In this document: positions 8,301-19,363 of the stretch, one piece after another
How positions within the stretch are numbered: position 1 is the first letter of the stretch
How the letters are laid out: every line of letters begins with the position of its first letter
NCBI RefSeq assembly: GCF_005222205.1
Contig: NZ_CP032346.1
Location: 1,665,501 to 1,729,500 of the forward strand
Reading direction: 5' to 3'
From: Azospirillum brasilense
GTDB lineage: Bacteria; Pseudomonadota; Alphaproteobacteria; Azospirillales; Azospirillaceae
Length of the DNA stretch: 64,000 nucleotides
Position numbers and translations under genes: made by a program
The notes under the pieces: model-generated
What the model saw: the letters and a program-made list of their open reading frames with translations, nothing else
What the model was told of the DNA's origin: nothing
Databases searched by the model: none

Positions 8301-9095
8301 TTACTGGCCGTTGAGAAGCCGCTGGGCGATGGCCAGCACGTCCCGCGCGGCGTCGGATGCGGGGGAGCGGGTCAGCAGCGGCGACTGGTTGCGGATGGCG
8401 TCGCGCACCTTCAGGTCGCGGCGGATGATGCCGGCCAGCGCGGGCTTGTATTTCAGGAAGTTCTGGCAGGCCTTCAGTATGGTGCCGTAGGTCCGCTCGC
8501 CGTCCTTCACGCTCTGCGCCATGTTCACCACGACGCGCAGGTCGGCGGTGGGGTTGGTGGCGTGGGTCAGCTTGATGAAGGCGTAAGCGTCGGTCAGCGA
8601 GGTCGGCTCGTCCGTCGTCACCACCAGCGTCGTCCCGGCGGGGCCGGACAGGGTGCGCACCGTGCGGTCGACGCCGGCGCCCATATCCATGATCACGCAG
8701 TCGTAGCGCCGGGCCAGCTCCATCAGGTCGTTGCGCAAGCCGGACAGGCGCTGGCTCGGCAACTGGGCGAGCGTCCCGGAGCCGGAGCGGCCGGCGATGA
8801 TGTCGAAGCCGCCCTCGGTGTAGCGCTGGGCCGCGCGGCCGAGCGTCACGTCGCCGTTGATGACCGCGCCGAGATCGTTCTTCGGCTGGAAGCCGAGCTG
8901 GATGTCGACGTTGGCGAGGCCGAGGTCGCCGTCGAACAGCAGCGAGTTCTTGCCCATCTTGGTCAGCGCGTGGGCGAGCGTGATCGAGAACCACGTCTTG
9001 CCGACGCCGCCCTTTCCACTGGCCACGGCGATGACGTTGGCACCGCGCAGCGGGTGAACGTTCTTGAGGGCGGCCGGAAACACCGGATCGGTCAT
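8301..9095 (-). CDS. flhG: Flagellum number regulator FlhG (MinD/ParA-like ATPase)
   Basis: This 264-residue ParA/MinD-type ATPase has the deviant Walker A GKGGVGKT at 27-34 and the segment LLFDGDLGLANVDIQLG, typical of FlhG/FleN/YlxH. FlhG limits the number of polar flagella and antagonises FlhF. The N-terminus lacks the extended DQAxxLR motif that stimulates FlhF GTPase in Bacillus. The ATG at 9093-9095 overlaps the flhF stop by 4 nt (ATGA), indicating translational coupling. The fliK-like gene follows after 7 nt. Confidence 0.93.
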   Translation of the reverse strand: MTDPVFPAALKNVHPLRGANVIAVASGKGGVGKTWFSITLAHALTKMGKNSLLFDGDLGLANVDIQLGFQPKNDLGAVINGDVTLGRAAQRYTEGGFDIIAGRSGSGTLAQLPSQRLSGLRNDLMELARRYDCVIMDMGAGVDRTVRTLSGPAGTTLVVTTDEPTSLTDAYAFIKLTHATNPTADLRVVVNMAQSVKDGERTYGTILKACQNFLKYKPALAGIIRRDLKVRDAIRNQSPLLTRSPASDAARDVLAIAQRLLNGQ

Positions 9096-10153
9096 GGGAT
9101 GGTCCTCGACGAAGAACGAACGGCTTTGGTCTTGGCAGGAGCCACCGGCTTGGGCCGGTTGCGCGCCGCCTTGTCCTCGGCGGGCATCATCAGGCGGGCG
9201 AAGGCCACCGGGTTCAGCGGTGTCAGCCCCTCGGCCACCTTGGAGGAAACGCTGGCGTTGCAGAAAGCCATGCGCGAACGGTGCGCGGTGCCGAGCAGGC
9301 TGCCCAGCCGACGCGCCATGTCGAGCCGGGTGATCAGCATCCGCCGCACGCCCAGCGCCTTGAAGGATTGGGCGATGTCGGCGGCTTCCATGGCGTCCAG
9401 CCCGGCGGGGAGCACGAGTATCGGCTCGGCCACCCCGGCGGACAGCAGGGCCTTGAGGTCGGCCATGTCTTCCCGGTTGTAGGGGTTGCGTCCGGCGGTG
9501 TCCACCAGGACGACGTCGGCGCCGCGGCTGACCTCGAACGCGCCCGCGAGCGCGTCGGGGTCCTCCACCGTCGCCAGTTTGATTTTCATCAGACGCGTGA
9601 AGGCGGCCAACTGTTCCATGCCGCCGGCGCGAACCGTGTCGGTGGTGATCACGCCGACCGAGCGTTTGCGGAACACCGCCTGGGCGGCCAGCTTGGCGAC
9701 GATCAGCGTCTTGCCGCTGCCCGGCGGGCCGACCAGGATCAGCGGCTTGTTGCCGCCGCGCCGGTCCTGCAGCGGGCTGAAGGTGAACATGGAGTCGAGC
9801 GCTGCGCCCAGCGCCAGCGCGGGGTCGTCGGTGTCCAGCCCGGCGGCGGCGTCGATCAGCTGCTCGGCCAGGGCCGCGGGCACGCCGTGGCGGTGCAGCA
9901 CGTCGGCCACCACCTCGCCCACGTCGATCTCCGGCTCCTCCTCGACCACCACCACGGGGCGGGCGGTCCGCGTCGGCTGGGCCGTGCGCGCCTGCGCCAT
10001 CAGCAGATCGTCGTCCTCCACCGCCGCGGTCACGCGAACGCCGCCGCCGTCCTCCTCGCGCGTGGCGACGATGATGGCATCGTCGCCCAGCGTCTGGCGG
10101 ACCATGCGCATGGCTTCGGACATGGACTTGGCGTGGAACGACTTCAGCCGCAT
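9092..10153 (-). CDS. flhF: SRP-type GTPase FlhF, flagellar placement
   Basis: FlhF marks the pole where the flagellum is assembled. The 353-residue protein has a short N-terminal B region (MRLKSFHAKSMSEAMRMVRQ), an acidic linker, an N domain, and an SRP GTPase G domain with P-loop GPPGSGKT at 142-149, TTDTVRAGGMEQL, and DTAGRN for G3. The length is slightly short of many FlhFs (380-450 residues) because the linker is short. It lies between flhA (43-nt gap) and flhG (4-nt overlap). Confidence 0.94.
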   Translation of the reverse strand: MRLKSFHAKSMSEAMRMVRQTLGDDAIIVATREEDGGGVRVTAAVEDDDLLMAQARTAQPTRTARPVVVVEEEPEIDVGEVVADVLHRHGVPAALAEQLIDAAAGLDTDDPALALGAALDSMFTFSPLQDRRGGNKPLILVGPPGSGKTLIVAKLAAQAVFRKRSVGVITTDTVRAGGMEQLAAFTRLMKIKLATVEDPDALAGAFEVSRGADVVLVDTAGRNPYNREDMADLKALLSAGVAEPILVLPAGLDAMEAADIAQSFKALGVRRMLITRLDMARRLGSLLGTAHRSRMAFCNASVSSKVAEGLTPLNPVAFARLMMPAEDKAARNRPKPVAPAKTKAVRSSSRTIP

Positions 10154-10196
10154 CGGCTCGCTCCCCGCCCGTCACACTGGTTCGTCATGGCCTGCA

Positions 10197-12362
10197 TCAG
10201 ATCTGCCCCAGGGTCTTGATCCGCGCCTTGGGATGGATCTCGTTCTGCGACATCACCACGGTGGCCGGCCGGAACCGCTCGACGATCGAGCGGACGAAGG
10301 GACGGATCAGGGGGCTGGTCAACAGGACGGGGGTCTCGCCCATCATGGCGTGTCGCTCGAAGGTTTGGCGGACCGAAGTGATGAATTGCTGAAGCCGGCT
10401 CGGCGCCATCGTCAGTTGCCGGTCGTCGCCATCACCCACCAGCGATTCCGCGAACGCCTGCTCCCACTCGGGGGACAGGGTGACGAGCGGGATGACTCCC
10501 ATCTCGTTGATGTTCGCGTCGCAGATCTGCCGCGCCAGGCGCGTGCGCACATGCTCGGTGATCTGCGTGATGCTGCGGGTTTGGCTTGCCGCCTCGGACA
10601 CGCCCTCCAGAATGGTGGCAAGATCGCGTACCGAAACCCGTTCTGCAAGCAGGTTCTGCAACACCCGTTGCAATCCGCCCACAGTGATCTGCGCCGGCAC
10701 CACGTCGGCGATCAGCTTCTGGTGCTCCTTGTCCAGCTCGTCCAGCAGCTTCTGGGTCTCGGTGAAGGACAGCAGCTCCGGCATGTTGTCCTTGATGAGT
10801 TCGGTCAGATGCGTGGTGATGACCGTGGACGGATCGACCACCGTGTAGCCCTTGAACAGCGCCTCCTCGCGATAGCCCGGCTCGATCCAGATGGCCGGCA
10901 GGCCGAAGGTCGGCTCCACCGTCTGCTCGCCGGGCAGGCTCATCGCCTCGCCGCGCGGGTCCATGACCAGAAGCATGTTCGGGCGGATGTCGCCGCGCCC
11001 CGCCTCGATCTCCTTGACGCGGATGATGTAGGCGTTGGGCGGAAGCTGCAGGTTGTCCTGGATGCGCACCGCCGGCATGACGAATCCGACCTCGCCGGCG
11101 ATCTGGCGGCGCAGCCCCTTGATCTGGTCGGTCAGCCGGTGGCTGCCCGCCTGCGGCTGGTTGATCAGCGACAGCAGGCCGTAGCCCAGCTCCAGCCGGA
11201 TCAGGTCGATGGCCAGCGCCGTGGCGATCGGCTCGTCGGCCACCGGGGCGGCCCCGCCGCCCGGCCCGCCCATGCCCGCGGCCTCGGCGGCGGCGGCCTC
11301 CGCCTCCTCCGCCTCCTTCTTGGCGCGCAGCTTCGGCAAATACCAGGCGGCGGCCCCGACGGCGGCGACCACCGGCAGGAAGGGCAGCATCGGCATGCCC
11401 GGCATCAGGGCGAGCAGGCCGATGGCGCCCGCCGACAGGCCGAGCGCGCTGACGTGGTTGGTGAGCTGGCCGACCACCGCCTTGTCGGTGGACCCGCCGG
11501 TGCCGGCCTTCGACACCAGGAAGCCGGCGGAGATGGAGATGACCAGCGCCGGGATCTGCGAGACGAGGCCGTCGCCGATGGTCAGCTTGGTGAAGGTGTC
11601 CAGCGCCTGCATGATCGGCATGTCGTAGCGCAGGACCGCCAGCGACACGCCGCCGATGATGTTGATGAACATGATCATCAGGCCGGCGACGGCGTCGCCC
11701 TTCACGAACTTCGACGCACCGTCCATGGAGCCGAAGAAGGCGCTTTCGTCCTCCAGTTCCTTGCGCTTGGCGCGGGCGGTGGTCTCGTCGATCATGCCGG
11801 CGGACAGGTCGGCGTCGATGGCCATCTGCTTGCCGGGCATGGCGTCCAGGGTGAAGCGCGCCGCCACTTCGGCGATGCGGCCCGAACCGGCGGTGATGAC
11901 CTTGAAGTTCACGATCGTCAGGATCGCGTAGACGATCACGCCGATGATGAAGTCGCCGCCCATGACGAAGCCGGCGAAGGCCTCGATCACATGGCCCGCC
12001 GCCGCCGTGCCTTCATGACCCTGCGTCAGGATCAGGCGTGTGGAGGCCATGTTCAGAGACAGGCGCAGCAGCGTGGTGATGAGCAGGATCGTCGGGTAGG
12101 CCGACAGCTCCAGCGGCTTCTCGATGAACAGCACCACCATCAGGATCAGGACCGAGATGGTGACGTTCAGCCCGAGCATCATGTCGAGCAGCATCGGTGG
12201 CAGCGGCAGGATCAGCCCGACGACGATCAGCATGATGCCGGCCGCCATCACGATGTCGCCGCGCTTCAGCGCCCCCTTGGCGACGGCCACCATGTCGGTC
12301 AGCGCGGTCATGTTGCCGCCGCCGCCCGCTCGCGCCCCCGGATTGTGTTCGGTCAGTGCCAT
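10197..12362 (-). CDS. flhA: Flagellar export gate protein FlhA
   Basis: This 721-residue membrane protein forms the nonameric export gate. About eight transmembrane helices lie within residues 35-330, including GIMLIVVGLILPLPPMLLDM, followed by the large cytoplasmic substrate- and chaperone-docking domain. The FHIPEP signature region is present (RFTLDAMPGKQMAIDADL, about 170-190). A Glu/Ala-rich linker (about 345-375) joins the halves. Length and order are normal. It is preceded by flbD (35-nt gap) and followed by flhF. Confidence 0.96.
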   Translation of the reverse strand: MALTEHNPGARAGGGGNMTALTDMVAVAKGALKRGDIVMAAGIMLIVVGLILPLPPMLLDMMLGLNVTISVLILMVVLFIEKPLELSAYPTILLITTLLRLSLNMASTRLILTQGHEGTAAAGHVIEAFAGFVMGGDFIIGVIVYAILTIVNFKVITAGSGRIAEVAARFTLDAMPGKQMAIDADLSAGMIDETTARAKRKELEDESAFFGSMDGASKFVKGDAVAGLMIMFINIIGGVSLAVLRYDMPIMQALDTFTKLTIGDGLVSQIPALVISISAGFLVSKAGTGGSTDKAVVGQLTNHVSALGLSAGAIGLLALMPGMPMLPFLPVVAAVGAAAWYLPKLRAKKEAEEAEAAAAEAAGMGGPGGGAAPVADEPIATALAIDLIRLELGYGLLSLINQPQAGSHRLTDQIKGLRRQIAGEVGFVMPAVRIQDNLQLPPNAYIIRVKEIEAGRGDIRPNMLLVMDPRGEAMSLPGEQTVEPTFGLPAIWIEPGYREEALFKGYTVVDPSTVITTHLTELIKDNMPELLSFTETQKLLDELDKEHQKLIADVVPAQITVGGLQRVLQNLLAERVSVRDLATILEGVSEAASQTRSITQITEHVRTRLARQICDANINEMGVIPLVTLSPEWEQAFAESLVGDGDDRQLTMAPSRLQQFITSVRQTFERHAMMGETPVLLTSPLIRPFVRSIVERFRPATVVMSQNEIHPKARIKTLGQI

Positions 12363-12397
12363 GCCGCCGCTCCTCCGCCTTTCCCCCGATCAGCGGA

Positions 12398-13939
<1,542 letters not shown>

Positions 13940-13940
13940 C

Positions 13941-14807
13941 TTACGCTCCCCTCGGAGAACCCCGGTCGGAGTCCCGATCGAAGTACTGAATCCGCTTTCC
14001 AGGCGGAAGAACGGCGTTCAGGAGCATCTCCAGACGCCGCGGATTTTCCTGTCGCGCGATGGATACCGCGCCGATGGTGTAGAGAGTCTTGACGAGCGCG
14101 TCCTCTTCCGCCGTCCGCTCCACCTTGGCGGCCAGCGGGGCCAGCGCGACGTTGCCGAGCACCGCCCCGTAGAAGGTGGTCAGCAGGGCCAGCGCCATGG
14201 CCGGGCCGATGCTCGACGGGTCGTTCAGGCTGCCCAGCATCTGGACGAGGCCGACCAGCGTGCCGATCAGCCCCATGGCCGGCGCCACCTCCGACGCGCG
14301 GCGCAGCACGCCCGCGCTCTTGACCTTGCCGGCGCCCGACGCCTCGACCTCGCCGATCAGCATCCGCTCGATGTCGTCGGGCGGCAGCCCCTCGGCCACC
14401 AGCGTGACCGAGCGGTGCAGGAACGACTCGTGCTTCAGCTCCGGCAGGACGTTGCGCAGCGTCTCCGGCGCGCGCCGCGCCGCCTCGGCGAGCAGGAGCA
14501 CCTGCCGGGCCACGCCGCGCGGGTCGCTGGTGCGGTGGATCAGCACCGCCCCGGCGTCGCGCCACGCGATGGCCACGTCGGACAGCGAGAAGGAGGCGGT
14601 GGTGACCGCCAGCGTGCCGCCCAGCACGATGATGAGCGACGGCGGGTCGACGAAGGCGCGCAGACTGCCGCCCGACGCCATGGCGACGAAGATGACCACG
14701 GCGGCGGCGGCCAGACCGACCAGCGTCGCCATGTCCACCCCGCCGCGCGGCCGGGCCGAACGCCCACCCCGGCGGGACGGTTCAGCGCTGTCTCGTGTGA
14801 GGCTCAT
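13941..14807 (-). CDS. motA: MotA/PomA-type flagellar motor stator protein
   Basis: The 288-residue protein has TM helices near 28-45, 52-75, about 175-200 and 205-230, with the MotA-typical stretches SEVAPAMGLIGTLVGLVQML and MALALLTTFYGAVLGNV. The cytoplasmic loop carries the charged segment that meets FliG. The conserved pore-lining prolines are plausible in PPSLIIVLGGT and SEVAPAMG. No motB partner is next to it; the following gene is flbD. It overlaps fliN by 4 nt. The sequence looks closer to PomA/MotP than to enterobacterial MotA, so the coupling ion is not assigned. Confidence 0.88.
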   Translation of the reverse strand: MSLTRDSAEPSRRGGRSARPRGGVDMATLVGLAAAAVVIFVAMASGGSLRAFVDPPSLIIVLGGTLAVTTASFSLSDVAIAWRDAGAVLIHRTSDPRGVARQVLLLAEAARRAPETLRNVLPELKHESFLHRSVTLVAEGLPPDDIERMLIGEVEASGAGKVKSAGVLRRASEVAPAMGLIGTLVGLVQMLGSLNDPSSIGPAMALALLTTFYGAVLGNVALAPLAAKVERTAEEDALVKTLYTIGAVSIARQENPRRLEMLLNAVLPPGKRIQYFDRDSDRGSPRGA

Positions 14808-15133
14808 CCGCGGTCCGACTTGATGATTTCGGTCATGGTGATGCCCAGCCGGTCTTCCACGACCACGACCTCGCCGCGGGCGACCAAGCGGTTGTTCACG
14901 TAGATGTCGATGGCCTCGCCGACCTTGCGGTCCAGCTCCACCACCGCGCCGCGCCCGAGCTTGAGCAGCTGGCTGACCTGCATGGTCGATTTGCCGAGCA
15001 CGGCGGAGATCTGGACGGGGATGTCATAGACCGCTTCCAGATCCTTGGCTGGACCCAGGCCGGTCTCATACTCCGCAATGTCGCTGCGGCCGCCGCCGTC
15101 CAACTCGTCGAGGGAGAAGCTGTCCTTGGCCAT
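14804..15133 (-). CDS. fliN: Flagellar motor switch protein FliN
   Basis: This 109-residue protein is a single SpoA (surface presentation of antigens) domain with a short acidic N-terminus. The motifs DIPVQISAVLGKSTMQVSQL, GAVVELDRKVGEAIDIYVNN and RLVARGEVVVVEDRLGI are typical of FliN. FliN forms the lower part of the C-ring. Its stop overlaps the motA-like start. The partners fliM and fliG are not in this window. Confidence 0.95.
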   Translation of the reverse strand: MAKDSFSLDELDGGGRSDIAEYETGLGPAKDLEAVYDIPVQISAVLGKSTMQVSQLLKLGRGAVVELDRKVGEAIDIYVNNRLVARGEVVVVEDRLGITMTEIIKSDRG

Positions 15134-15197
15134 CGAAGTCTCCAGAAGCCCTTGGAACCTTAAAAAAACCCTGTCCGCCGTCCAACCCGCGGGGATG

Positions 15198-15968
15198 TCA
15201 CCCCGGCGGCGCTTCCAGCAGGCCGGCCATCCGCCGTTCGATCTGGGCGAGCAGGCCGGCGGTGTCGCGCTCCACCCCGCCCTCGGCCCACTCGATCCGG
15301 CAGCTTCCCGGCGCGAGCCCGGAATCGCCCACCACCATCAGCTTGGCGCCGAAGCCGCGGGAGGCGATCACCTGATCCAGATGCTCGCGCACCGCGTCCA
15401 CCATGTCGTCGGCGACGCGCACCACCAGGCGCGGCTCGTCGATCAGGTCGGTCAGGCAGGAGCGCACCAGCCCTTCCACCTCCATCAGCCCGCCGCGCCG
15501 CGCCAGTTCCGGCATCAGCTTGCGGACGATGGCCAGCGCGATGTGCACGGGCTGGTCGGCCCGCTGGGCGCTGGTGGCGTAATGCTCGTTCAGAAGATGC
15601 TGCACGCCGTTGCCGACGGTTTCCAGCGCGTTGGCGATCCGCGCCTGCACCGTCGCCTCGATCTCGACGCGGGCCTGTTCGTAGCCGTCCTTGCGGCCGG
15701 CGTTGTTGCCGTCGACGAAACCCTTGCCGTAGCCCGTCGACTTGCCGGCGGTCTCGCCCTCCGCGAAGCCGGCGGCGCGGGCGGCGGCGAGATCGGCCTC
15801 GCCGAACACCGGCGGCGGCGGTTCGGGCGGCAGCTCCGGCTCCGGTTCGGGCTCCGGTTCCGGCAGGGGGATGTTGTCGAAATAGTCGTCGTCGGCCTGG
15901 AGCTGGCGGCGCGGCGGCGCGTCCACGTCGAAGGACTCGTCGAACAGGAATTTGCGGACCGAGCTCAT
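15198..15968 (-). CDS. fliH: FliH-like export ATPase regulator
   Basis: The 256-residue protein starts with a conserved SSVRKFLFDESFD motif seen in alphaproteobacterial FliH/FlbE. A PE-repeat stretch (PEPEPEPEPEL, about 36-46) follows, then a glycine-spaced helix region (GFAEGETAGKSTGYGKGFVD), the GxxxG pattern typical of FliH, and a C-terminal domain similar to the V-ATPase E subunit (LVVRVADDMVDAVREHLDQV). FliH binds and restrains the FliI ATPase. It sits 4 nt downstream of the fliF stop, and fliN follows after 64 nt. Confidence 0.88.
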   Translation of the reverse strand: MSSVRKFLFDESFDVDAPPRRQLQADDDYFDNIPLPEPEPEPEPELPPEPPPPVFGEADLAAARAAGFAEGETAGKSTGYGKGFVDGNNAGRKDGYEQARVEIEATVQARIANALETVGNGVQHLLNEHYATSAQRADQPVHIALAIVRKLMPELARRGGLMEVEGLVRSCLTDLIDEPRLVVRVADDMVDAVREHLDQVIASRGFGAKLMVVGDSGLAPGSCRIEWAEGGVERDTAGLLAQIERRMAGLLEAPPG

Positions 15969-15972
15969 GGCG

Positions 15973-17637
15973 TCAGCTCTCCTGATACAGCCAGTTGCGC
16001 AGGATCGACACCGCTTCCTCCGGATGCTTCTCCACGATCTCGCCCACCTTGCGCAGCGAGGAGGCGCGGACGCGGCCTTCGACGCGGTTGATGTCGATCA
16101 TCTGCTCCAGCTCCTCGTCGGCCTGGGCGGCCTCCAGGGCGAGGTCCTGGGCCAGCGCGCCGGTCGGCGCGGCCAGGGCGGCGGGCATGCCGCTCTGGTC
16201 GGCCAGCAGGCGGTCCATGTCGTCCTCCTCCTGCTGGTCGGCCTTCTCGAAGGCGCGGGTGATCAGCGGACGGATGACCAGCAGGATGATCAGCACGGCG
16301 ACGATGCCCAGCACGACCATCTCCGCGATGCGGAACAGGTCGTCCTTGGTCATGCCGAGGAACAGCTCCTCCGGCTTCTGGACGTCGTCTTCCGGCGACC
16401 AGAAGCGCATGTTGATGACTTCCAGCGTGTCGCCGCGCACGGCGTCGAGGCCGACGGCGGAGCGGACGAGCGCCTTGATGCTCTCCAGCTCCTGCTCCGA
16501 CCGCGGCTGGTAGGCCGCCGGGTTGCCGTCCCTGGGCAGGCTGTAGGTGCCGTCGACCAGCACGGCGACCGACAGGCGGCGCACCTGCCCGGACTCGCGG
16601 ACGTGGTTCTTGGTGGTCCGGCTGATCTCGTAGTTGATCGTCTCTTCGCTGCGGTTCTGCTTGTTCTGCGAGATCGGCCCGGCGTTGTTGCCCGACTGCG
16701 CGGTCGGCAGATTCTGGTCCACGGTGACCGGCGACAGCGGGTCGCGGTCGTGGCTCTCGTTCGCCTCCGTCACCGTCTGGGTGGAGCGGACGACCTGGCT
16801 TTCCGGATCGAAGATTTCGGATTGCGTGGTGATGCGGTCGAAGTCGAGATCGGCCGACACCTCCGCCCGCACCTTGCCGTAGCCGACGGTGCGGCCCAGC
16901 AGATCCTCGATGATGCGGGCGACGCGGCTCTCGTAGGCGACCTTCTTCTCCTCCGCCGAGGCCAGCATGGCGTCCGCGCTGTCGTTGCCGGTGCCGCGGG
17001 CGAGCAGGGTGCCCTTGTCGTCGACGATGGAGATGCGACTGGGGTCGAGGTTCGGCACGGAGGCGGCGATCAGGTGCTGGATCGCCTGGATGTTCTCGCG
17101 CGACAGCTGGGCGCCGGGGCGCAGCTTTATGAAGATGCTGGCCGTCGCCGGGTTCTGCTGGCGCGCGAACAGCTCGCGCTTGGGCAGCACCAGATGGACG
17201 CGGGCGCTCTGCACCCCGTTCAGCGTCTGCACCGTGCGCGCCATCTCGCCTTCCAGGGCGCGCAGATGGTTGATGTTCTGCATGAAGCTGGTGGCGCCGA
17301 AGCCTTCGCCCTTGTCGAACAGCTCGTAGCCGATCGAGCCGCCCGACGGCAGGCCGGCGGCGGCCATCCGCATGCGGGTCGGCCCCACCTGTTCGGCGGC
17401 GACCATGATCTTCGTGCCGGTCTTGTCCACCGTGAAGGGGACCTTCGCCTCCTCCAGCTTCTTGGCGATGGCCGCGGCCTCGGTGGGCTGGAGTTCGGCG
17501 TAGAGAAGCTCCATCTCCGGGGAGGAGAGGCGCGTCATCAGATAGACGAAGAATCCGATCAGGAGCAGGCCGACGCCGCCGATAGCGGCCAGGCGCGCGG
17601 GACCCAGGTTGCGCAAGGTCTGCAGAAGGTTGTTCAC
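15973..17637 (-). CDS. fliF: Flagellar MS-ring protein FliF
   Basis: FliF forms the membrane ring that nucleates the flagellum. From the GTG at 17637 it has 554 residues: TM1 at about 18-36, the YscJ-like ring modules (SPEMELLYAELQPTEAAAIA; GLPSGGSIGYELFDKGEGFG), a disordered middle, TM2 near 440, and a C-terminal FliG-binding tail (INRVEGRVRASSLRKVGEIV). An ATG at 17715 would add 26 residues that do not match the family start, whereas NNLLQTLRNLGPARLAA right after the GTG does, and a GGGGAC lies just upstream. It is the first gene of the operon; fliG, normally next, is absent here. Confidence 0.93.
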   Translation of the reverse strand: MNNLLQTLRNLGPARLAAIGGVGLLLIGFFVYLMTRLSSPEMELLYAELQPTEAAAIAKKLEEAKVPFTVDKTGTKIMVAAEQVGPTRMRMAAAGLPSGGSIGYELFDKGEGFGATSFMQNINHLRALEGEMARTVQTLNGVQSARVHLVLPKRELFARQQNPATASIFIKLRPGAQLSRENIQAIQHLIAASVPNLDPSRISIVDDKGTLLARGTGNDSADAMLASAEEKKVAYESRVARIIEDLLGRTVGYGKVRAEVSADLDFDRITTQSEIFDPESQVVRSTQTVTEANESHDRDPLSPVTVDQNLPTAQSGNNAGPISQNKQNRSEETINYEISRTTKNHVRESGQVRRLSVAVLVDGTYSLPRDGNPAAYQPRSEQELESIKALVRSAVGLDAVRGDTLEVINMRFWSPEDDVQKPEELFLGMTKDDLFRIAEMVVLGIVAVLIILLVIRPLITRAFEKADQQEEDDMDRLLADQSGMPAALAAPTGALAQDLALEAAQADEELEQMIDINRVEGRVRASSLRKVGEIVEKHPEEAVSILRNWLYQES

Positions 17638-18176
17638 GCGCCAGTCCCCGATCGGATGCCCCGGTGGATTTCCGGGAAGTTCTTGATTTCGCAGACGCAG
17701 AAAAAGAATTTGCAAAAACCGCGCCGGTCCCTGCCTTAAGCGCGCATGCTGGGCTGTCTTGATGAAGAGAGCGTTAATTCGTGGGCAGAAATTGCCCAGT
17801 GCCCGGCAAAATGTGCCTACCGGTGCGCGCCGGCAACGCTCCTTTGCCGATCAGTGAGCGAGGAGCGGGCCGGCGGCTCTCCGTAAAAGCGCGACGATGC
17901 GATCGTTTGTGCGGCAAGCAATTAAAAATTACCTCTAAAGAAAGAATGATGTGCGCGCACATACCCATTCTAATTCTAGGGTCTGTTGGGACGTAGGTAG
18001 TAAATATCGCAGCGGTGGTTGACTTTGCGGCGCCGACGACATAGCTGAGTTGCAATGGTCGCTTGTCCGATACCAAAAAGATCGTGGCACAAGCACGTGG
18101 GAATCTTTCAAACGCAAAACCGAATGTTGCTTCGCGCGACATAGGGCTTTGTCACTGTCGTCGATGGGGGAATGCC
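17638..18176. promoter_or_regulatory. Intergenic region between fliF and the HTH regulator
   Basis: This 539-bp gap has no supported gene. It holds the divergent promoters of the flagellar operon (minus) and the HTH gene (plus). The stretch about 17890-18060 is much more AT-rich than its surroundings. A perfect 12-bp palindrome TGTGCGCGCACA lies at 17950-17961, a candidate operator. A possible sigma-70 promoter on the plus strand is TTGACT at 18019 with TAGCTG at 18042 (17-bp spacer). I looked for a sigma-54 -24/-12 element upstream of fliF and found only versions with wrong spacing. Confidence 0.45.
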
Positions 18177-18701
18177 GTGAAAAGACGTGGACGCGAGAAA
18201 AAGGAAGGCCTCAACGAGGTCGATGTGTTTGTTGGCCAGCGCCTGCGCGAATTGCGCATGCTCGCCGGCCTGAGTCAGAGCGATGTCGCGTCGGCTCTGG
18301 GGCTGACCTTTCAGCAGCTTCAGAAGTACGAGCGTGGATTCAACCGGGTTTCGGCCAGCCGGCTGTTCAAGCTGGCGCAATTTTTCCGGGTCCCGGTTTC
18401 CGTCTTCTTCGAGGGGCTGGAGGAGCGTCACGCCGCCCAGGAGGCCGGCATCGCCAGCCCGCAGACGGAAGAGTCGGAGGGCACCCTGCGCTCCCGCGAG
18501 GCGCTGATGCTCGCCCGCTACTTCCAGAACATCCGCGATCCCGAGATTCGCGGGGCGATCCGGGAACTGGCCGAACGCTGCGCTGACCAGAGCGACGGTG
18601 CCGGCGACCCGGCCGTCGGCGAGGATGCCGGGGTGGTCGAGCCGCCCGTCGTGCGCGGTCGCCGCGGGCGGGGTGCCGGCCACAGCGTCGGGCAGGCGTG
18701 A
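18177..18701 (+). CDS. Cro/CI-type HTH transcriptional regulator
   Basis: This 174-residue protein has a basic N-terminus (KRRGREKKEG) and a Cro/CI helix-turn-helix at about 20-75 (GQRLRELRMLAGLSQSDVAS; GLTFQQLQKYERGFNRVSAS), then a C-terminal tail without a recognisable domain. The frame extends upstream to an ATG at 18063, but the GTG at 18177 with GGGGG at about 18166-18170 gives the normal family start. Regulators of this HTH_3 type with the FQQLQKYERG motif are common in several copies in alphaproteobacteria and resemble developmental or stress regulators. The target is unknown. Confidence 0.88.
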   Translation: MKRRGREKKEGLNEVDVFVGQRLRELRMLAGLSQSDVASALGLTFQQLQKYERGFNRVSASRLFKLAQFFRVPVSVFFEGLEERHAAQEAGIASPQTEESEGTLRSREALMLARYFQNIRDPEIRGAIRELAERCADQSDGAGDPAVGEDAGVVEPPVVRGRRGRGAGHSVGQA

Positions 18702-18897
18702 AACCCGGGCGGAGGGGTGGCCGAGGGTTCCGCCCAACGCGACTCCATCCGCCCGACCCCTGGAAAATGACCGACCCCGCCGACGATGGCCGGGTCCTGC
18801 GCGGACCGCAGTCTTTCCGCCTCAAGCCCCCGTGAGGTGAGCGGATTTGCGGGCTGTCGCGTCGCGATCGGCCCTGGCGTCGGGATAAAAAGGAAAA

Positions 18898-18923
18898 GCC
18901 GGCAACCCGTCGAGGTTGCCGGC
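18898..18923 (-). terminator. Intrinsic terminator of the tRNA-Leu/tRNA-Ala unit
   Basis: Inverted arms GCCGGCAACC (18898-18907) and GGTTGCCGGC (18914-18923) enclose a 6-nt loop. On the minus strand the hairpin is followed by a T-rich run (TTTTCCTTTTTAT), just downstream of the tRNA-Ala 3' end. Confidence 0.8.
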
Positions 18924-18930
18924 TTCATGA

Positions 18931-19006
<76 letters not shown>

Positions 19007-19035
19007 ACTTATGATCAGACCAACACAAGAAGTGT

Positions 19036-19122
19036 TGGTGCGCTTGGAGGGACTCGAACCCCCACGGCCTTTCAGCCACTAGGACCTGAACCTAGCGCGT
19101 CTACCAATTCCGCCACAAGCGC
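19036..19122 (-). tRNA. tRNA-Leu (anticodon CAG)
   Basis: On the minus strand an 87-nt class II tRNA begins GCGCTTGTGGCGGAATTGG and ends AAGCGCACCA with CCA encoded. The anticodon stem CTAGG/CCTAG encloses TTCAGGT, giving anticodon CAG. A long variable arm (TGGCTGAAAGGCCG) confirms a leucine isoacceptor. Confidence 0.97.
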
Positions 19123-19363
19123 ATCGTCTGCTCTTTGTCCCGCGTCTCTTGGGGCGACGCGGGAGCGCTGATATAGCCGCGTCGCCGCCGGCGCTCAAGC
19201 GGAATCTTTCGAAGCCGCCATTTTTTCGGGGTGGGCGCTCACTCCTTCGGCGCACTCCGGACACGCCGGACGCTACGCCCTTCACCCTTTCGCGCGGGGA
19301 GGGCGCGGTTGCTATCTTCATCTTGCCCCAAGGGCGTGTGCCTCCCTGTTTTGCACCTCAAGA

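Noticed and set aside
17640..17830. Sigma-54 promoter for the fliF operon
   Set aside because: GG...GC candidates on the minus strand (near 17780-17815) have spacing one or two bases short of the -24/-12 rule.
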